Assembly (NCBI RefSeq): GCF_006151785.1
Contig: NZ_VDDD01000025.1
Coordinates: 1-33,414, forward strand
Length of the DNA: 33,414 nucleotides
Source of the DNA: Paracoccus marcusii
GTDB lineage: Bacteria; Pseudomonadota; Alphaproteobacteria; Rhodobacterales; Rhodobacteraceae
Direction: 5' to 3'
Below the pieces are notes generated by a model. The model ran no database searches. It saw only the letters and a program-made list of their open reading frames with translations, and was not told where the DNA came from. Made by a program: the position numbers and the translations under genes. Below, in pieces: positions 21,930 through 31,463 of this stretch; within the stretch, counting starts at the first letter, position 1; every line of letters begins with the position of its first letter.

Positions 21930-23381
21930 ATGAGCACGGTCATCAGGGGCGGAACCATCGTCACGGCGGATCTGAGCTATCAGGCCGACGTGCTGATCGA
22001 GGGGGGGCGTATTGCCGCGATCGGTCAGGGGCTGGTCGGTGACACCGTCCTGGACGCGGGCGGCTGCCTGGTCATGCCGGGCGGGATCGACCCGCACACG
22101 CATCTGGAGATGCCCTTCATGGGCACCTATTCGGCCGACGATTTCGAGAGCGGGACGCGGGCGGCACTGGCGGGAGGCACGACGATGGTCGTGGATTTCG
22201 CGCTGCCGTCGCCGGGCCAAGGACTGCTGGATGCGCTGCAGATGTGGGACAACAAGTCCGGGCGCGCGCATTGCGATTACAGCTATCACATGGCGGTCAC
22301 GTGGTGGGGCCAGCAGGTGTTCGACGAGATGCAGGCGGTCGTGGACCGCGGCATCACCAGCTTCAAGCATTTCATGGCCTACAAGGGCGCGCTGATGGTG
22401 AATGACGACGAGTTGTTCGCGTCGTTCCGCCGGGTTGGAGATCTGGGCGGCGTGGCGATGGTCCATGCCGAGAACGGCGACGTGGTAGCCGAGCTGTCGG
22501 CGCGTCTGCTCGCCGAGGGGAACACCGGCCCGGAGGCCCACGCCTATTCCCGCCCGCCCCAGGTCGAGGGCGAGGCCACGAACCGCGCGATCATGGTGGC
22601 CGACATGGCAGGCGTGCCGCTGTACGTGGTCCATGTCAGCTGCGAGGACAGCCATGAGGCGATCCGCCGGGCGCGCGCCCAAGGCAAGCGGGTCTGGGGC
22701 GAGCCGCTGATCCAGCACCTGACGCTGGACGAATCCGAGTATTTCAACGCGGATTGGGATCATGCCGCACGCCGGGTCATGTCGCCGCCGTTCCGCAACA
22801 AGCAGCATCAGGACAGCCTGTGGGCCGGTCTGCAGTCGGGCAGCCTGTCGGTCGTGGCGACCGACCATTGCGCCTTCACAACCGATCAGAAACGTACCGG
22901 CATCGGCGATTTCACCAGGATCCCGAACGGCACCGGGGGTCTTGAGGATCGGATGCCGATGCTGTGGACGCATGGGGTCGGCACGGGGCGGCTGACGCCG
23001 AACGAGTTCGTGGCCGTCACCTCGACCAACATCGCCAAGATCCTGGGGATGTACCCGAAAAAGGGCGCGGTCCTGGTCGGCAGCGACGCGGACCTGGTGG
23101 TCTGGGACCCCGAGGCGACCAAGAAGATCACCGCCTGCGCCCAGCAATCCGCGATTGATTACAACGTGTTCGAGGGGCAGACCGTCAAGGGCCTGCCGCG
23201 GTTCACCCTGACCCGCGGCGTCGTTGCCGTGACCGAGGGCAAGGTCGACAGCCGCGAGGGGCACGGCGAATTCGTGGCCCGCGAGCCGCGCGGTCAGGTA
23301 AACCGCGCGCTGTCCGCCTGGAAGGACCTGACCGCGCCGCGCCCGGTCCAGCGCGGCGGCATTCCCGCAAGCGGGGTGTGA
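21930..23381 (+). CDS. hydA: Dihydropyrimidinase / D-hydantoinase
   Basis: This cyclic amidohydrolase has 483 residues. Metal ligands are H56 and H58 in DPHTHLE, and the carbamylated lysine is K152 in FMAYKGALM. Further His residues lie in VHAENGDV and VHVSCEDSHEA, and the final Asp is in VATDHCAFT. These match the dihydropyrimidinase subgroup, which opens dihydrouracil or hydantoin rings. The product, N-carbamoyl-beta-alanine, is the substrate of the upstream hydrolase gene. The operon runs in the reverse order of the pathway. Hydantoins cannot be excluded as the real substrate. Confidence 0.93.
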   Translation: MSTVIRGGTIVTADLSYQADVLIEGGRIAAIGQGLVGDTVLDAGGCLVMPGGIDPHTHLEMPFMGTYSADDFESGTRAALAGGTTMVVDFALPSPGQGLLDALQMWDNKSGRAHCDYSYHMAVTWWGQQVFDEMQAVVDRGITSFKHFMAYKGALMVNDDELFASFRRVGDLGGVAMVHAENGDVVAELSARLLAEGNTGPEAHAYSRPPQVEGEATNRAIMVADMAGVPLYVVHVSCEDSHEAIRRARAQGKRVWGEPLIQHLTLDESEYFNADWDHAARRVMSPPFRNKQHQDSLWAGLQSGSLSVVATDHCAFTTDQKRTGIGDFTRIPNGTGGLEDRMPMLWTHGVGTGRLTPNEFVAVTSTNIAKILGMYPKKGAVLVGSDADLVVWDPEATKKITACAQQSAIDYNVFEGQTVKGLPRFTLTRGVVAVTEGKVDSREGHGEFVAREPRGQVNRALSAWKDLTAPRPVQRGGIPASGV

Positions 23382-23382
23382 C

Positions 23383-24156
23383 TTGACCGTCATCGAGGCA
23401 AGCGGCGTCAGCCTGACCTTCCAGACCGCCGACGGGCCGGTGCACGCCCTCAAGGACGTGGACCTGTCCATCGCACCCGGCGAATTCGTCAGCTTCATCG
23501 GGCCGTCGGGATGCGGCAAGACCACGTTCCTGCGCAGCATCGCCGCGCTGGAGACGCCCACCGACGGCACCCTGCGCGTCAACGGGATGGAGCCGGACGC
23601 GGCCCGACGGGCGCGTGCCTATGGGTACGTGTTCCAGGCGCCGGGGCTTTACCCGTGGCGGACGATCGCGGGGAACATCTCTCTGCCGCTGGAGATCATG
23701 GGGTTTTCAAAAGCTGATCGCGCGGAACGCATCGCCCGGGTCATGGACCTGGTCGAACTGTCGGGCTTTGGCGGCAAGTTTCCGTGGCAGCTGTCGGGCG
23801 GCATGCAGCAGCGCGCCAGCATCGCACGTGCGCTGGCCTTCGACGCCGACATCCTGCTGATGGACGAACCCTTTGGCGCATTGGACGAGATCGTGCGCGA
23901 CCGGCTGAACGAGGCGCTGCTGGCCCTGTGGCGCAAGACCGGCAAGACCATCGGCTTTGTCACGCATTCGATTCCCGAGGCGGTCTATCTGTCGACCAAG
24001 ATCGTCGTCATGTCGCCGCGTCCGGGCCGCATCACCCGCGTGATCGAAAGCACCCTGCCCCCGGACCGTCCGCTGGACATCCGCGACACGCCCGAATTCA
24101 TCGCCCTGGCCCATGAGGTCCGGGAGGGGCTGCGCGACGGGCACAGCCATGACTAG
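23383..24156 (+). CDS. ABC transporter ATP-binding protein of the nitrate/sulfonate/pyrimidine family
   Basis: The protein has 257 residues and starts at TTG one base after the dihydropyrimidinase stop. Walker A is GPSGCGKT (40-47), the Q loop is VFQAPGLYPWRT, the signature is LSGGMQQR (137-144), Walker B is ILLMDEPF (157-164) and the H-loop is VTHSIPEA. It is of the TauB/SsuB/ThiZ type and fits the two permeases and the NMT1/THI5-like binding protein downstream. It overlaps the first permease by 8 bp. The position in a catabolic operon implies import of a pyrimidine-like or hydantoin-like compound. Confidence 0.92.
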   Translation: MTVIEASGVSLTFQTADGPVHALKDVDLSIAPGEFVSFIGPSGCGKTTFLRSIAALETPTDGTLRVNGMEPDAARRARAYGYVFQAPGLYPWRTIAGNISLPLEIMGFSKADRAERIARVMDLVELSGFGGKFPWQLSGGMQQRASIARALAFDADILLMDEPFGALDEIVRDRLNEALLALWRKTGKTIGFVTHSIPEAVYLSTKIVVMSPRPGRITRVIESTLPPDRPLDIRDTPEFIALAHEVREGLRDGHSHD

Positions 24157-25018
24157 GGGGCGGCTTGTGCCCGTGATGACGGTGCTGCTGGCCATCGTCG
24201 CCGTCTGGTACCTGGCCGCGATCCGCATGAACGCCCAATGGGAGCGTGACCAGGCCGCCCGGGCCGAGGTGACGCTGACCTTGCCCGACCTTGTCGCGCG
24301 CACCCTGGTGCAGGAACGCCCCGTGCTGCCCGCCCCCCACCAGGTGGCCGTCGGCCTGTGGGAGGGGCTGGCCGGTCAGGCCATCACCTCGCGCCGCAGC
24401 CTGGTCTGGCATGCTTGGGTGACCCTGTCCGCGACGCTGGCGGGCTTTGCCATCGGCACCGGCGCGGGCATCCTGCTGGCGGTCGGCATCGTCCACAGCC
24501 GCAGCATAGACCAGTCGGTCATGCCCTGGGCCGTGGCCAGCCAGACCGTTCCGATCCTGGCCATCGCGCCGATGGTCATCGTGGTCCTGTCCAGCATGGG
24601 TGTCACGGGTCTTTTGCCCAAGGCGATCATCGCCGCATGGCTGTCGTTCTTTCCGGTGCTGGTCGGCATGGTCAAAGGCCTGCGCACCCCCGATGCGATG
24701 CAGCTGGACCAGATGCGCAGCTGGAGCGCCAGCAACGCCCAGGTCTTCTGGCGGCTGCGGCTGCCGTCTTCGCTGCCCTACCTGTTCGCCAGCCTCAAGG
24801 TCGCGATCGCCGCGGCGCTGGTCGGAACCATCGTGGGCGAACTGCCCGCCGGAGCGACCGCAGGGCTTGGCGCGCGCCTGCTGTCAGGCAGCTATTACGG
24901 CCAGACCGTCCAGATCTGGTCGGCGCTGTTCGTCGCGGCCCTGCTGGCCGCGGGCCTTGTGGCCATCGTCGGATGGCTGGAGCGACGCACCCTCAGCCGC
25001 ATGGGGTTGGCACGATGA
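24149..25018 (+). CDS. ABC transporter permease (first of pair)
   Basis: The protein has 289 residues from the ATG at 24149. It has an N-terminal membrane segment (residues 5-26), a soluble region of about 70 residues, and then the conserved BPD_transp_1 core with several membrane segments. The EAA-like cytoplasmic loop is near GMVKGLRTPDAMQLDQ...LRLPSSLPY, the contact site for the ATPase. The stop overlaps the next start (ATGA). The extended N-terminal region before the core is longer than in most TauC-type permeases. Confidence 0.88.
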   Translation: MTRGRLVPVMTVLLAIVAVWYLAAIRMNAQWERDQAARAEVTLTLPDLVARTLVQERPVLPAPHQVAVGLWEGLAGQAITSRRSLVWHAWVTLSATLAGFAIGTGAGILLAVGIVHSRSIDQSVMPWAVASQTVPILAIAPMVIVVLSSMGVTGLLPKAIIAAWLSFFPVLVGMVKGLRTPDAMQLDQMRSWSASNAQVFWRLRLPSSLPYLFASLKVAIAAALVGTIVGELPAGATAGLGARLLSGSYYGQTVQIWSALFVAALLAAGLVAIVGWLERRTLSRMGLAR

Positions 25019-25947
25019 CAGAGCTGCGCCTTGGTCGGACCTATTGGTTCCTGCAGAACATCCAGGTGGTCGCGGGGGGCATCGTCGCCTTGGTCGCCGC
25101 GCATTGGCTGGCGCCGACGGCCGCGCCGCTGGTGGCGGTATGGCTGATCGCGTGGCTGTTCAACGCGTGGCTGGCCGGGTTCGACACGCCCGCCACGCGC
25201 GCCGTCGTGCCGATCATCTTTGGCGGCACGATCATCCTGCTGTGGGAGATGGCGGTCCGCGCCTATGCGATCCCGACCGTGATCCTGCCCGCACCCAGCC
25301 AGATCGCGGCCAGTTTCGCGGCCAATACCGGCATTCTATGGACCGACTTCGTCCAGACGATCCTCAAGGGGGCGCTGACCGGCTGGCTGATCGGTGCGGC
25401 GGCGGCGGTCCTGACCGCCATCGCCATCGACCGCAGCCCCTTCCTGCAGCGCGGGCTGCTGCCCATCGGCAATTTCGTCGCCGCCCTGCCCATCGTCGGC
25501 ATCGCCCCGATCCTGGTGATGTGGTTCGGCTTCGACTGGCAGTCCAAGGCCGCGGTCGTGGTGGTGATGGTCTTCTTCCCGATTCTGGTGAACATGGTCG
25601 CGGGCCTGCGCGCCACCGATGCGATGCAGCGCGACCTGATGGCCAGCTGGGCCGCCCCCTATGGCGCGGCGCTGTGGAAGCTGCGCCTGCCCGCCGCGAT
25701 GCCCTTTCTGTTCAACGGGTTGAAGATCACCACCACGCTGGCTCTGATCGGGGCGATCGTTGCCGAATTCTTCGGCAGCCCGACGCGCGGCATGGGTTTC
25801 CGTATCTCGACCGCGGTGGGGCGTCTGGACCTGCCGCTGGTCTGGGCCGAAATTGTCGTGGCGGCGCTGGCGGGAACGCTGTTCTATGGCATCGTTGCGC
25901 TGATCGAGAAGAAGGTGACGTTCTGGCACCCGTCGCAGCGCAACTAA
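25015..25947 (+). CDS. ABC transporter permease (second of pair)
   Basis: The protein has 310 residues and is linked by ATGA to the first permease. The N-terminal part has extra membrane segments (about 15-85), giving more helices than a standard TauC permease. The BPD_transp_1 core follows, with an EAA-like loop NMVAGLRATDAMQRD...LRLPAAMPF. It probably forms a heterodimer with the first permease. This pair layout is known for the transporters linked to thiamine-precursor and pyrimidine uptake. Confidence 0.88.
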   Translation: MTELRLGRTYWFLQNIQVVAGGIVALVAAHWLAPTAAPLVAVWLIAWLFNAWLAGFDTPATRAVVPIIFGGTIILLWEMAVRAYAIPTVILPAPSQIAASFAANTGILWTDFVQTILKGALTGWLIGAAAAVLTAIAIDRSPFLQRGLLPIGNFVAALPIVGIAPILVMWFGFDWQSKAAVVVVMVFFPILVNMVAGLRATDAMQRDLMASWAAPYGAALWKLRLPAAMPFLFNGLKITTTLALIGAIVAEFFGSPTRGMGFRISTAVGRLDLPLVWAEIVVAALAGTLFYGIVALIEKKVTFWHPSQRN

Positions 25948-25999
25948 CCGGGGCCGCATCCCCATCCGGGACGGATCCCACCAACAGGAGAGACGGGAA

Positions 26000-26983
26000 A
26001 TGACACGACTGATGACCGGGGCCGCGGCCCTTGCGCTGATGGCCGGAGGGGCGCAGGCGGGCGATCTGACGCTGCAGCTGAAATGGGTCACGCAGGCCCA
26101 GTTCGCGGGCTATTACGTCGCGCAGGAAAAGGGTTTCTACGAGGAAGAGGGCGTCAACCTGACCATCCTGCCGGGCGGTCCCGACATCGCCCCGACCCAG
26201 CTCCTGGCCGGCGGCGGCGCGGACGTTATCGTCGAATGGATGCCTGCGGCGCTGGCCGCGCGCGAAAAGGGCCTGCCGATGGTCAACATCGCCCAGCCCT
26301 TCAAGGCGTCGGGCATGATGCTGACCTGTCTGAAGGAAAGCGGCATCAGCGATCCGGCGACCGATTTCGCGGGCAAGACTCTGGGCGTCTGGTTCGCGGG
26401 CAACGAATATCCGTTCCTGTCCTGGATGAACACACTTGGCCTGTCGACCGAGGGCGGCCCCGAGGGTGTGACCGTGCTGAAGCAGGGCTTCAATGTCGAT
26501 CCCCTGCTGCAGAAACAGGCGGCCTGCATCAGCACGATGACCTACAACGAGTACTGGCAGGTGATCGACGCCGGCATCGCCGAGGACGACCTGGTGACCT
26601 TCAAGTACGAGGACCAGGGCGTGGCCACCCTTGAGGACGGCCTCTACGTGCTGGAGGAGACGCTGGAGGACAGCGAGAAGGTGACCGACCTGGTGGGCTT
26701 TGTCCGCGCCAGCATGCGCGGCTGGCAATACGCGGCCGAGAACCCCGAGGAGGCCGCCCAGATCGTCCTGGACAACGACGAGACCGGCGCCCAGACCCTG
26801 GAGCATCAGACCCGCATGATGACCGAGATCGCCAAGCTCCTGGAAGGTTCGGACGGCACCCTGGCCGAGGCCGATTACCAGCGCACCGTCGATATCCTGC
26901 TGTCGGGCGGGTCCGACCCGGTGATCCAGGCCGCCCCCGAAGGGGCGTGGGTGTCGACCATCACCGACCGCGCCTTCGACTGA
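26000..26983 (+). CDS. NMT1/THI5-like substrate-binding protein
   Basis: The protein has 327 residues with an N-terminal Sec signal (MTRLMTGAAALALMAGGAQAG). The mature start DLTLQLKWVTQAQFAGYYVAQEKGFY is the hallmark of the NMT1/THI5-like group, whose members bind pyrimidine precursors, riboflavin, formyl-aminopyrimidines and related ligands. AGGAGA stands before the start. It is the last gene of the operon. In this setting the ligand is probably a pyrimidine base, a dihydropyrimidine or a hydantoin; sequence alone cannot decide. A hairpin follows. Confidence 0.9.
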   Translation: MTRLMTGAAALALMAGGAQAGDLTLQLKWVTQAQFAGYYVAQEKGFYEEEGVNLTILPGGPDIAPTQLLAGGGADVIVEWMPAALAAREKGLPMVNIAQPFKASGMMLTCLKESGISDPATDFAGKTLGVWFAGNEYPFLSWMNTLGLSTEGGPEGVTVLKQGFNVDPLLQKQAACISTMTYNEYWQVIDAGIAEDDLVTFKYEDQGVATLEDGLYVLEETLEDSEKVTDLVGFVRASMRGWQYAAENPEEAAQIVLDNDETGAQTLEHQTRMMTEIAKLLEGSDGTLAEADYQRTVDILLSGGSDPVIQAAPEGAWVSTITDRAFD

Positions 26984-26989
26984 ACGACG

Positions 26990-27017
26990 GGCGGGCCGCC
27001 CCATCGGGCGGCCCGCC
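26990..27017. terminator. Shared hairpin between the pyrimidine operon and the RND gene
   Basis: GGCGGGCCGCC (26990-27000) and GGCGGCCCGCC (27007-27017) pair perfectly over 11 bases with a six-base loop. Only TTATT follows on the plus strand, and it abuts the stop codon of the convergent RND gene. Termination may be weak but the stem is very stable. Confidence 0.65.
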
Positions 27018-30000
27018 TTATTCCGCGGGCTGCGCCGCCGCGCGTCGCGCCTGCCTGCGGACGCGCCTGCGTCCGTCCCATGCCAGTAGCGTCGGCGTCA
27101 GGATCAGCGTGACCGCAGTCGCCACCACCAGCCCCCCTGCGATCCCCGTCGACAGCTGGATCCAGAACTGGCCCGAAGGCGCGCCCAGGAACAGGTCGCG
27201 GCCGGTGAAATCGATGGTCATGCCCAGCACCATCGGCACCAGGCCGATGACCGTCGTGCCGGCCGTCAACAGCACCGGACGCACCCGTTCCGACGCCGCA
27301 CGCCGCGCCGCGCGGTCCGGATCGTCGCCGGCCCCGCGATATTCGTTATAGGCGTCGATCAGCACGATGTTGTTGTTCACCACGACGCCCGCCAGGGCCA
27401 TGATGCCGATGCCGCTCATCACGATCGAGAATGCTTCCTGCCGGATCATCAGCCCAAGGAACACTCCCGAGATAGAGAACACGATCGCCGTCAGCACCAG
27501 CAGCGCCTGATAAAAGCTGTTCATCTGGATCAGCAGGATGGTGAACATCAGGAAGATCGCCGCGACGAACGCCCCCATCAGGAAGGTCATCGCCTCCTGT
27601 TGGTCCTCGATCTCTCCTCCGAACGTGACCTCGACGTCGTCGGGCAGATCGGCCTGGTCGATGCTGGCTTGGATGAGCGCCAACTCGGCCTGCAGCGTGG
27701 CGCCCGGGGCCAGGTCCGCGGTCAGGGTCTGGGTTTCTCTCGCGGCGATGCGGGTGATGGCAGAGGGTGCAGGCGCCGGGATCATCTGCACCATGTTGGA
27801 AATGGGCACCTGCGCGCCGGACGGACCGGCGACACGCAATGACGACAGGTTCTCCAGATTGCGCTGATCTGACGGATAGCGCAGGGCGATGTCGACCTCG
27901 TCATCGGCGAAATCGGGAAGGTAGGTGCCTAAGTTCACCCCCGTCGTCAGCAGCTGGACCGCGGTGCCGATGGTGTTCATGTCGATGCCGAAGCGCGCCG
28001 ATTCCTCTCGGTCGACGACCAGCCGGATCTCGGGGTTGGGTCGGGGCGTGTCGTTGGCGATGTCAACGAAGCGGCCCTGTGCCTGCATCAGCTGTTCGAT
28101 CTTGGCCGACGCCTGCTGCAGTGCCGGGCGATTGGAGGCCGATATCTCGATCTGGACCGGGCGGGACGCACCGGGCCCGGATGCCGCGGCCTCGATCTGG
28201 ATGCCCAGGCCCGGCACCTCCGCCGTGGCGGCGCGCAGCTGGTCGATCACCTCGGTCGAGGGGGCGCGGGTGCGCCAGTCGGTGAACTCGACCTGAATCT
28301 GGCCGATCACGTCGCTGGAGAGGCTGGAGCGGACACGCTCCTCGACGCTGCCGATGGTGCGGGAATAGACGCGCTCGATGCCCTCGAAACCCAGGACCTG
28401 TTCCTCGATCAGGCGCACCAATCGGTCGCTCTCCTGGACGGAGAGGTTGCCGTTCGCGGTGATCTGGACCTGCGCGCGCTCGGCGTCGGTCTCGGGAAAG
28501 AACTCGACCCCGCGGTTCAGGTGCGAATAGGCATAGAGGATCACCAGCACCGTCAGGATCGACAGCCCCAACGTGGCGCCGGGCCGTGCGATGGTCCAGA
28601 TCGACAGGCGCGCCATCGCGCCCGACGTGTCGTCGGCATCTGGTTCGGGCGGCAGCGCCTGCCCCCCGCCCACGACGCTGCCCGTCACCGGCACGAAGAC
28701 CAGCGCCATCAGCAGCGACATCAGCAGCGTGGCGATCATTGTGGCGGGCAGATAGAACATGAACTGTCCGGCCAGCCCCGGCCAGAACAGCAGCGGAAAG
28801 AACACCGCCAGCGTGGTCGCGGTGGACGAGGTGATCGGCCATGCCATCCGCTGCGCCGCCAGCAGGTAGGCCTCGGCCTTGCCATGACCCTTGGCGATCA
28901 GGCGTTCGCCCATCTCGACCACCACGATGGCGCCGTCGACCAGCATGCCGACCACCAGGATCAGCGCGAACAGCACGATCACGTTCAGCGTGAAACCAAG
29001 CGCCCAGATGATCAGGATGCCGCCCAGGAACGATCCTGGGATGGCCACCGCCACCAGCAGCGATGCACGCAAGCCCAGAAACAGCACGGTGACCAGCATC
29101 ACCAACACCACCGCCGCGATCACGTTGTTCTGCAGGTCCGACAGAAGGGTGCGCATCTCCTTGGACTGGTCGTTCATGAAGACGACGCCAACCTGTTCGG
29201 GCCAGTCGGCGCGGGTCTGCGCCACCACGTCGCGGACCGCGGCGACGGTGTTGATCACGTTCGCGCCCACCGTCTTGCGCACGTCGATGGCCAGGGCGGG
29301 CTGTCCGTCGATGCGGGCAAAGCTGACCGGGTCTTTAAAGGTCTGACGCACCTCGGCCACGTCCTGGACGCGCAGCACGGTGGCCCCGTCGACCAGCACC
29401 GGGATCGACATGATTTCATCCAGGCGGACGACAGTGCCGGGGATCGACACCCCGATGCGGCCCGCCCCGGTATCGAAGGAGCCCGCCGCGATCAGCTGGT
29501 TGTTGGCTTGGATCGCCTGCGACAGCTGCCCCGGAGAGATGCCATAGGTCTCCAGCGCCAGCGGATCGATCAGGATCTCCAGCTGGTCCTCGCGCTCTCC
29601 GGTCAGGTCGGCCTGCAGGACGCCGCTGACGGTCTCGATCTCGTCGCTCAACGCGCGGCCAAGGCGGATCAGCTCGCGTTCCGGGACGGGGCCGGACAGC
29701 GCCACCGTCAGGATCGGGAACAGCGCCATGTCGATCTCGCGCACGAAGGGGCCGTCGGCCTCGGGCGGAATGTCCGGGCCCGCGTCGTCGACGGCATCCT
29801 TGACCGACTGCAACGCCTGTGCCTGATCGAAGCCGGGGCGGAACTCCAGCGTGACCGAGGCGAAACCCTCGCTGGCCACGGTCTCCATCCGCCGCAGCCC
29901 CTCCAGCGCGTTCACCTGCCGCTCGATCGGTTCGGCCAGCAGGGTGGCGGCATCCTCGGCGCTGACGCCGCTATAGGTGACGTTCACGATGAAGATCGGG

Positions 30001-30128
30001 ATGTCGACCTCGGGCATCGATTCCTTGGGGATGGTGACATAGGCCGTAAAGCCCGCCAGCAGCAGGCCCACCATCACCATCATCACCGTGCGGGCGCGGG
30101 AAAAGCCCGCCGCGATGATCCCGTTCAT
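27018..30128 (-). CDS. RND efflux transporter permease (AcrB-like)
   Basis: The protein has 1036 residues and the usual layout: TM1 near residue 15-33, a large periplasmic part (about 35-330), TM2-TM6 (335-480), TM7 (about 530), a second periplasmic part and TM8-TM12. Such pumps export drugs, solvents or toxic metabolites together with a membrane fusion protein and an outer membrane channel. Proton-relay positions differ from AcrB: VGMLVDGAIVVVE has D398 but Gly instead of the second Asp. In the TM10 motif, GVVVNNNIVLID, the Lys is replaced by Asn. The gene overlaps the fusion-protein gene by 4 bp (ATGA). No outer membrane channel gene is present. Substrate unknown. Confidence 0.93.
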   Translation of the reverse strand: MNGIIAAGFSRARTVMMVMVGLLLAGFTAYVTIPKESMPEVDIPIFIVNVTYSGVSAEDAATLLAEPIERQVNALEGLRRMETVASEGFASVTLEFRPGFDQAQALQSVKDAVDDAGPDIPPEADGPFVREIDMALFPILTVALSGPVPERELIRLGRALSDEIETVSGVLQADLTGEREDQLEILIDPLALETYGISPGQLSQAIQANNQLIAAGSFDTGAGRIGVSIPGTVVRLDEIMSIPVLVDGATVLRVQDVAEVRQTFKDPVSFARIDGQPALAIDVRKTVGANVINTVAAVRDVVAQTRADWPEQVGVVFMNDQSKEMRTLLSDLQNNVIAAVVLVMLVTVLFLGLRASLLVAVAIPGSFLGGILIIWALGFTLNVIVLFALILVVGMLVDGAIVVVEMGERLIAKGHGKAEAYLLAAQRMAWPITSSTATTLAVFFPLLFWPGLAGQFMFYLPATMIATLLMSLLMALVFVPVTGSVVGGGQALPPEPDADDTSGAMARLSIWTIARPGATLGLSILTVLVILYAYSHLNRGVEFFPETDAERAQVQITANGNLSVQESDRLVRLIEEQVLGFEGIERVYSRTIGSVEERVRSSLSSDVIGQIQVEFTDWRTRAPSTEVIDQLRAATAEVPGLGIQIEAAASGPGASRPVQIEISASNRPALQQASAKIEQLMQAQGRFVDIANDTPRPNPEIRLVVDREESARFGIDMNTIGTAVQLLTTGVNLGTYLPDFADDEVDIALRYPSDQRNLENLSSLRVAGPSGAQVPISNMVQMIPAPAPSAITRIAARETQTLTADLAPGATLQAELALIQASIDQADLPDDVEVTFGGEIEDQQEAMTFLMGAFVAAIFLMFTILLIQMNSFYQALLVLTAIVFSISGVFLGLMIRQEAFSIVMSGIGIMALAGVVVNNNIVLIDAYNEYRGAGDDPDRAARRAASERVRPVLLTAGTTVIGLVPMVLGMTIDFTGRDLFLGAPSGQFWIQLSTGIAGGLVVATAVTLILTPTLLAWDGRRRVRRQARRAAAQPAE

Positions 30129-31276
30129 GGGCCGGCCACGGCGTCAGATGCCTGGGCCGTGCCCAGCAGCGCCGCCGCATCGGTCGCCCCGTCGCCCACG
30201 ACGTCGCGATAGGGTTCGGGCGTGTCGCTGACGCGGGCCTGCTGCCCGTCGCTCAGCGCGCCTTGAGAAATGGTGACGACCCGCGCGCGGTCCTCCAGCC
30301 CGGTGACCCAGATCGCCTCGGCGCGGGCCTGCACGATCTGGACCGGCGCGAAACGCAGGGTCTGGCCGTCTTCGGCCACAACGAACACGCCGATCCGCCC
30401 GGCGTCATCCAGCCGGATCAGCGCCGGCGACAGCCGATGCGCGCGCACCGCGTCCATCGCCAGCGATATCTGCGCGCTGAGGCCTGCGGGCACGGCATTG
30501 TCGGGGTTCGGAACCTCGACCTCGACGCGGAAGGTGCGCGTCTCGGCCGTGGCGACCGGCGCGATGAAGCGCACGCGGCCCTCGGCCTCGCGGCCGCCCT
30601 GGAACACGACCTGTGCGGACTGGCCAAGCGCGACCGAGGTGATCTCGGACTGGCGGACCTCGATCTGGGCGATCAGGGGATCGTTGCGCACGATCTCAAG
30701 GACCTCTCCGCCGGCATCCACGAAGCTGCCCAGTTCGGCCATGACGTTGCTGACGGTGCCGCTGATCGGGGCGGTCAGACGGGTGTTCTGCAGTTCCAAC
30801 TGGGCCGCGCGCAGTTCGGCCCGGGCCGATTCCAGCTGTGCGAAGCGCGACTGCAGCTCCGCCTCCGAGGTCACGCCCCGTTCCCGCAACTGCCGCGCGG
30901 CGTCATAGTCGCGCTCGGCCGACCCCACGGCCGCCTCGGCGCGCGCCACGCCGGCTTCGCGGTCGTCGGCCGACAGCAGCGCCAATTGCTCGCCCTGTTC
31001 GGCGACGTGGCCCTGGCGCACGACCTCCTCGACGATCCCTGCGGTGCGCGCCCGCAGGATCGACGTCTGGTCCGGTACGACATTCCCGAACAGCACCGTC
31101 CGCGGCACGATCTCCTCGGCGACGGACATGCTGGCCGCGACATGGGGAACCGCCACCTCGACCGGGGCGGCCTCGGCGGGAGGTTCACGGTTCAGCATGC
31201 CGCCACCGATCCAGAAGGCCAGAAAGCCCAGGATCGCCAGAAAGGCGAGCGTCGAGGAGGACAGATACCGCGTCAT
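30125..31276 (-). CDS. RND efflux periplasmic adaptor (membrane fusion) protein
   Basis: The protein has 383 residues from the ATG at 31276; a TTG two codons earlier is possible but not needed. It has an N-terminal membrane segment (about 7-27), a lipoyl half-domain (TAGIVEEVVRQGHVAEQGEQLA), an alpha-helical hairpin of about 70 residues rich in Ala, Glu and Arg (AGVARAEAAVGSAERDYDAA...AELRAAQLELQ), and the second lipoyl half (LTAPISGTVSNVMAELGSFVDAGGEVL). Beta-barrel and membrane-proximal domains complete it. It has no lipobox, so it is anchored by the N-terminal helix. Its ATGA overlap with the pump gene shows that they are co-expressed. A TetR gene of unknown target is 9 kb away, and no local regulator is evident. 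Confidence 0.9.
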   Translation of the reverse strand: MTRYLSSSTLAFLAILGFLAFWIGGGMLNREPPAEAAPVEVAVPHVAASMSVAEEIVPRTVLFGNVVPDQTSILRARTAGIVEEVVRQGHVAEQGEQLALLSADDREAGVARAEAAVGSAERDYDAARQLRERGVTSEAELQSRFAQLESARAELRAAQLELQNTRLTAPISGTVSNVMAELGSFVDAGGEVLEIVRNDPLIAQIEVRQSEITSVALGQSAQVVFQGGREAEGRVRFIAPVATAETRTFRVEVEVPNPDNAVPAGLSAQISLAMDAVRAHRLSPALIRLDDAGRIGVFVVAEDGQTLRFAPVQIVQARAEAIWVTGLEDRARVVTISQGALSDGQQARVSDTPEPYRDVVGDGATDAAALLGTAQASDAVAGP

Positions 31277-31463
31277 CGTCAATCCATGTCAGGGGCCCCG
31301 CCCCGGCCATGGCACCGGGCGGTCTTGTCATCCTAGATGGTTTCTTGGAACGCGCAGGTCAACAGTCGTGACCCTTGTCCCCTGCGTCAAGGCGTCCGCC
31401 CCTGCCAAGACCCATGCCCGCCCCCGCGCGTTCCCCTGCCGGAACCACGGCCAGAGAGGATTG

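Noticed and set aside
21882..23582. Minus-strand ORF of 566 codons opposite dihydropyrimidinase
   Set aside because: Antisense shadow of a clearly recognised enzyme; composition is rich in Arg, His, Gln and Gly without motifs.
28521..30212. Plus-strand ORF of 563 codons opposite the RND pump
   Set aside because: Antisense shadow; His, Gln and Arg-rich translation with no recognisable domain.
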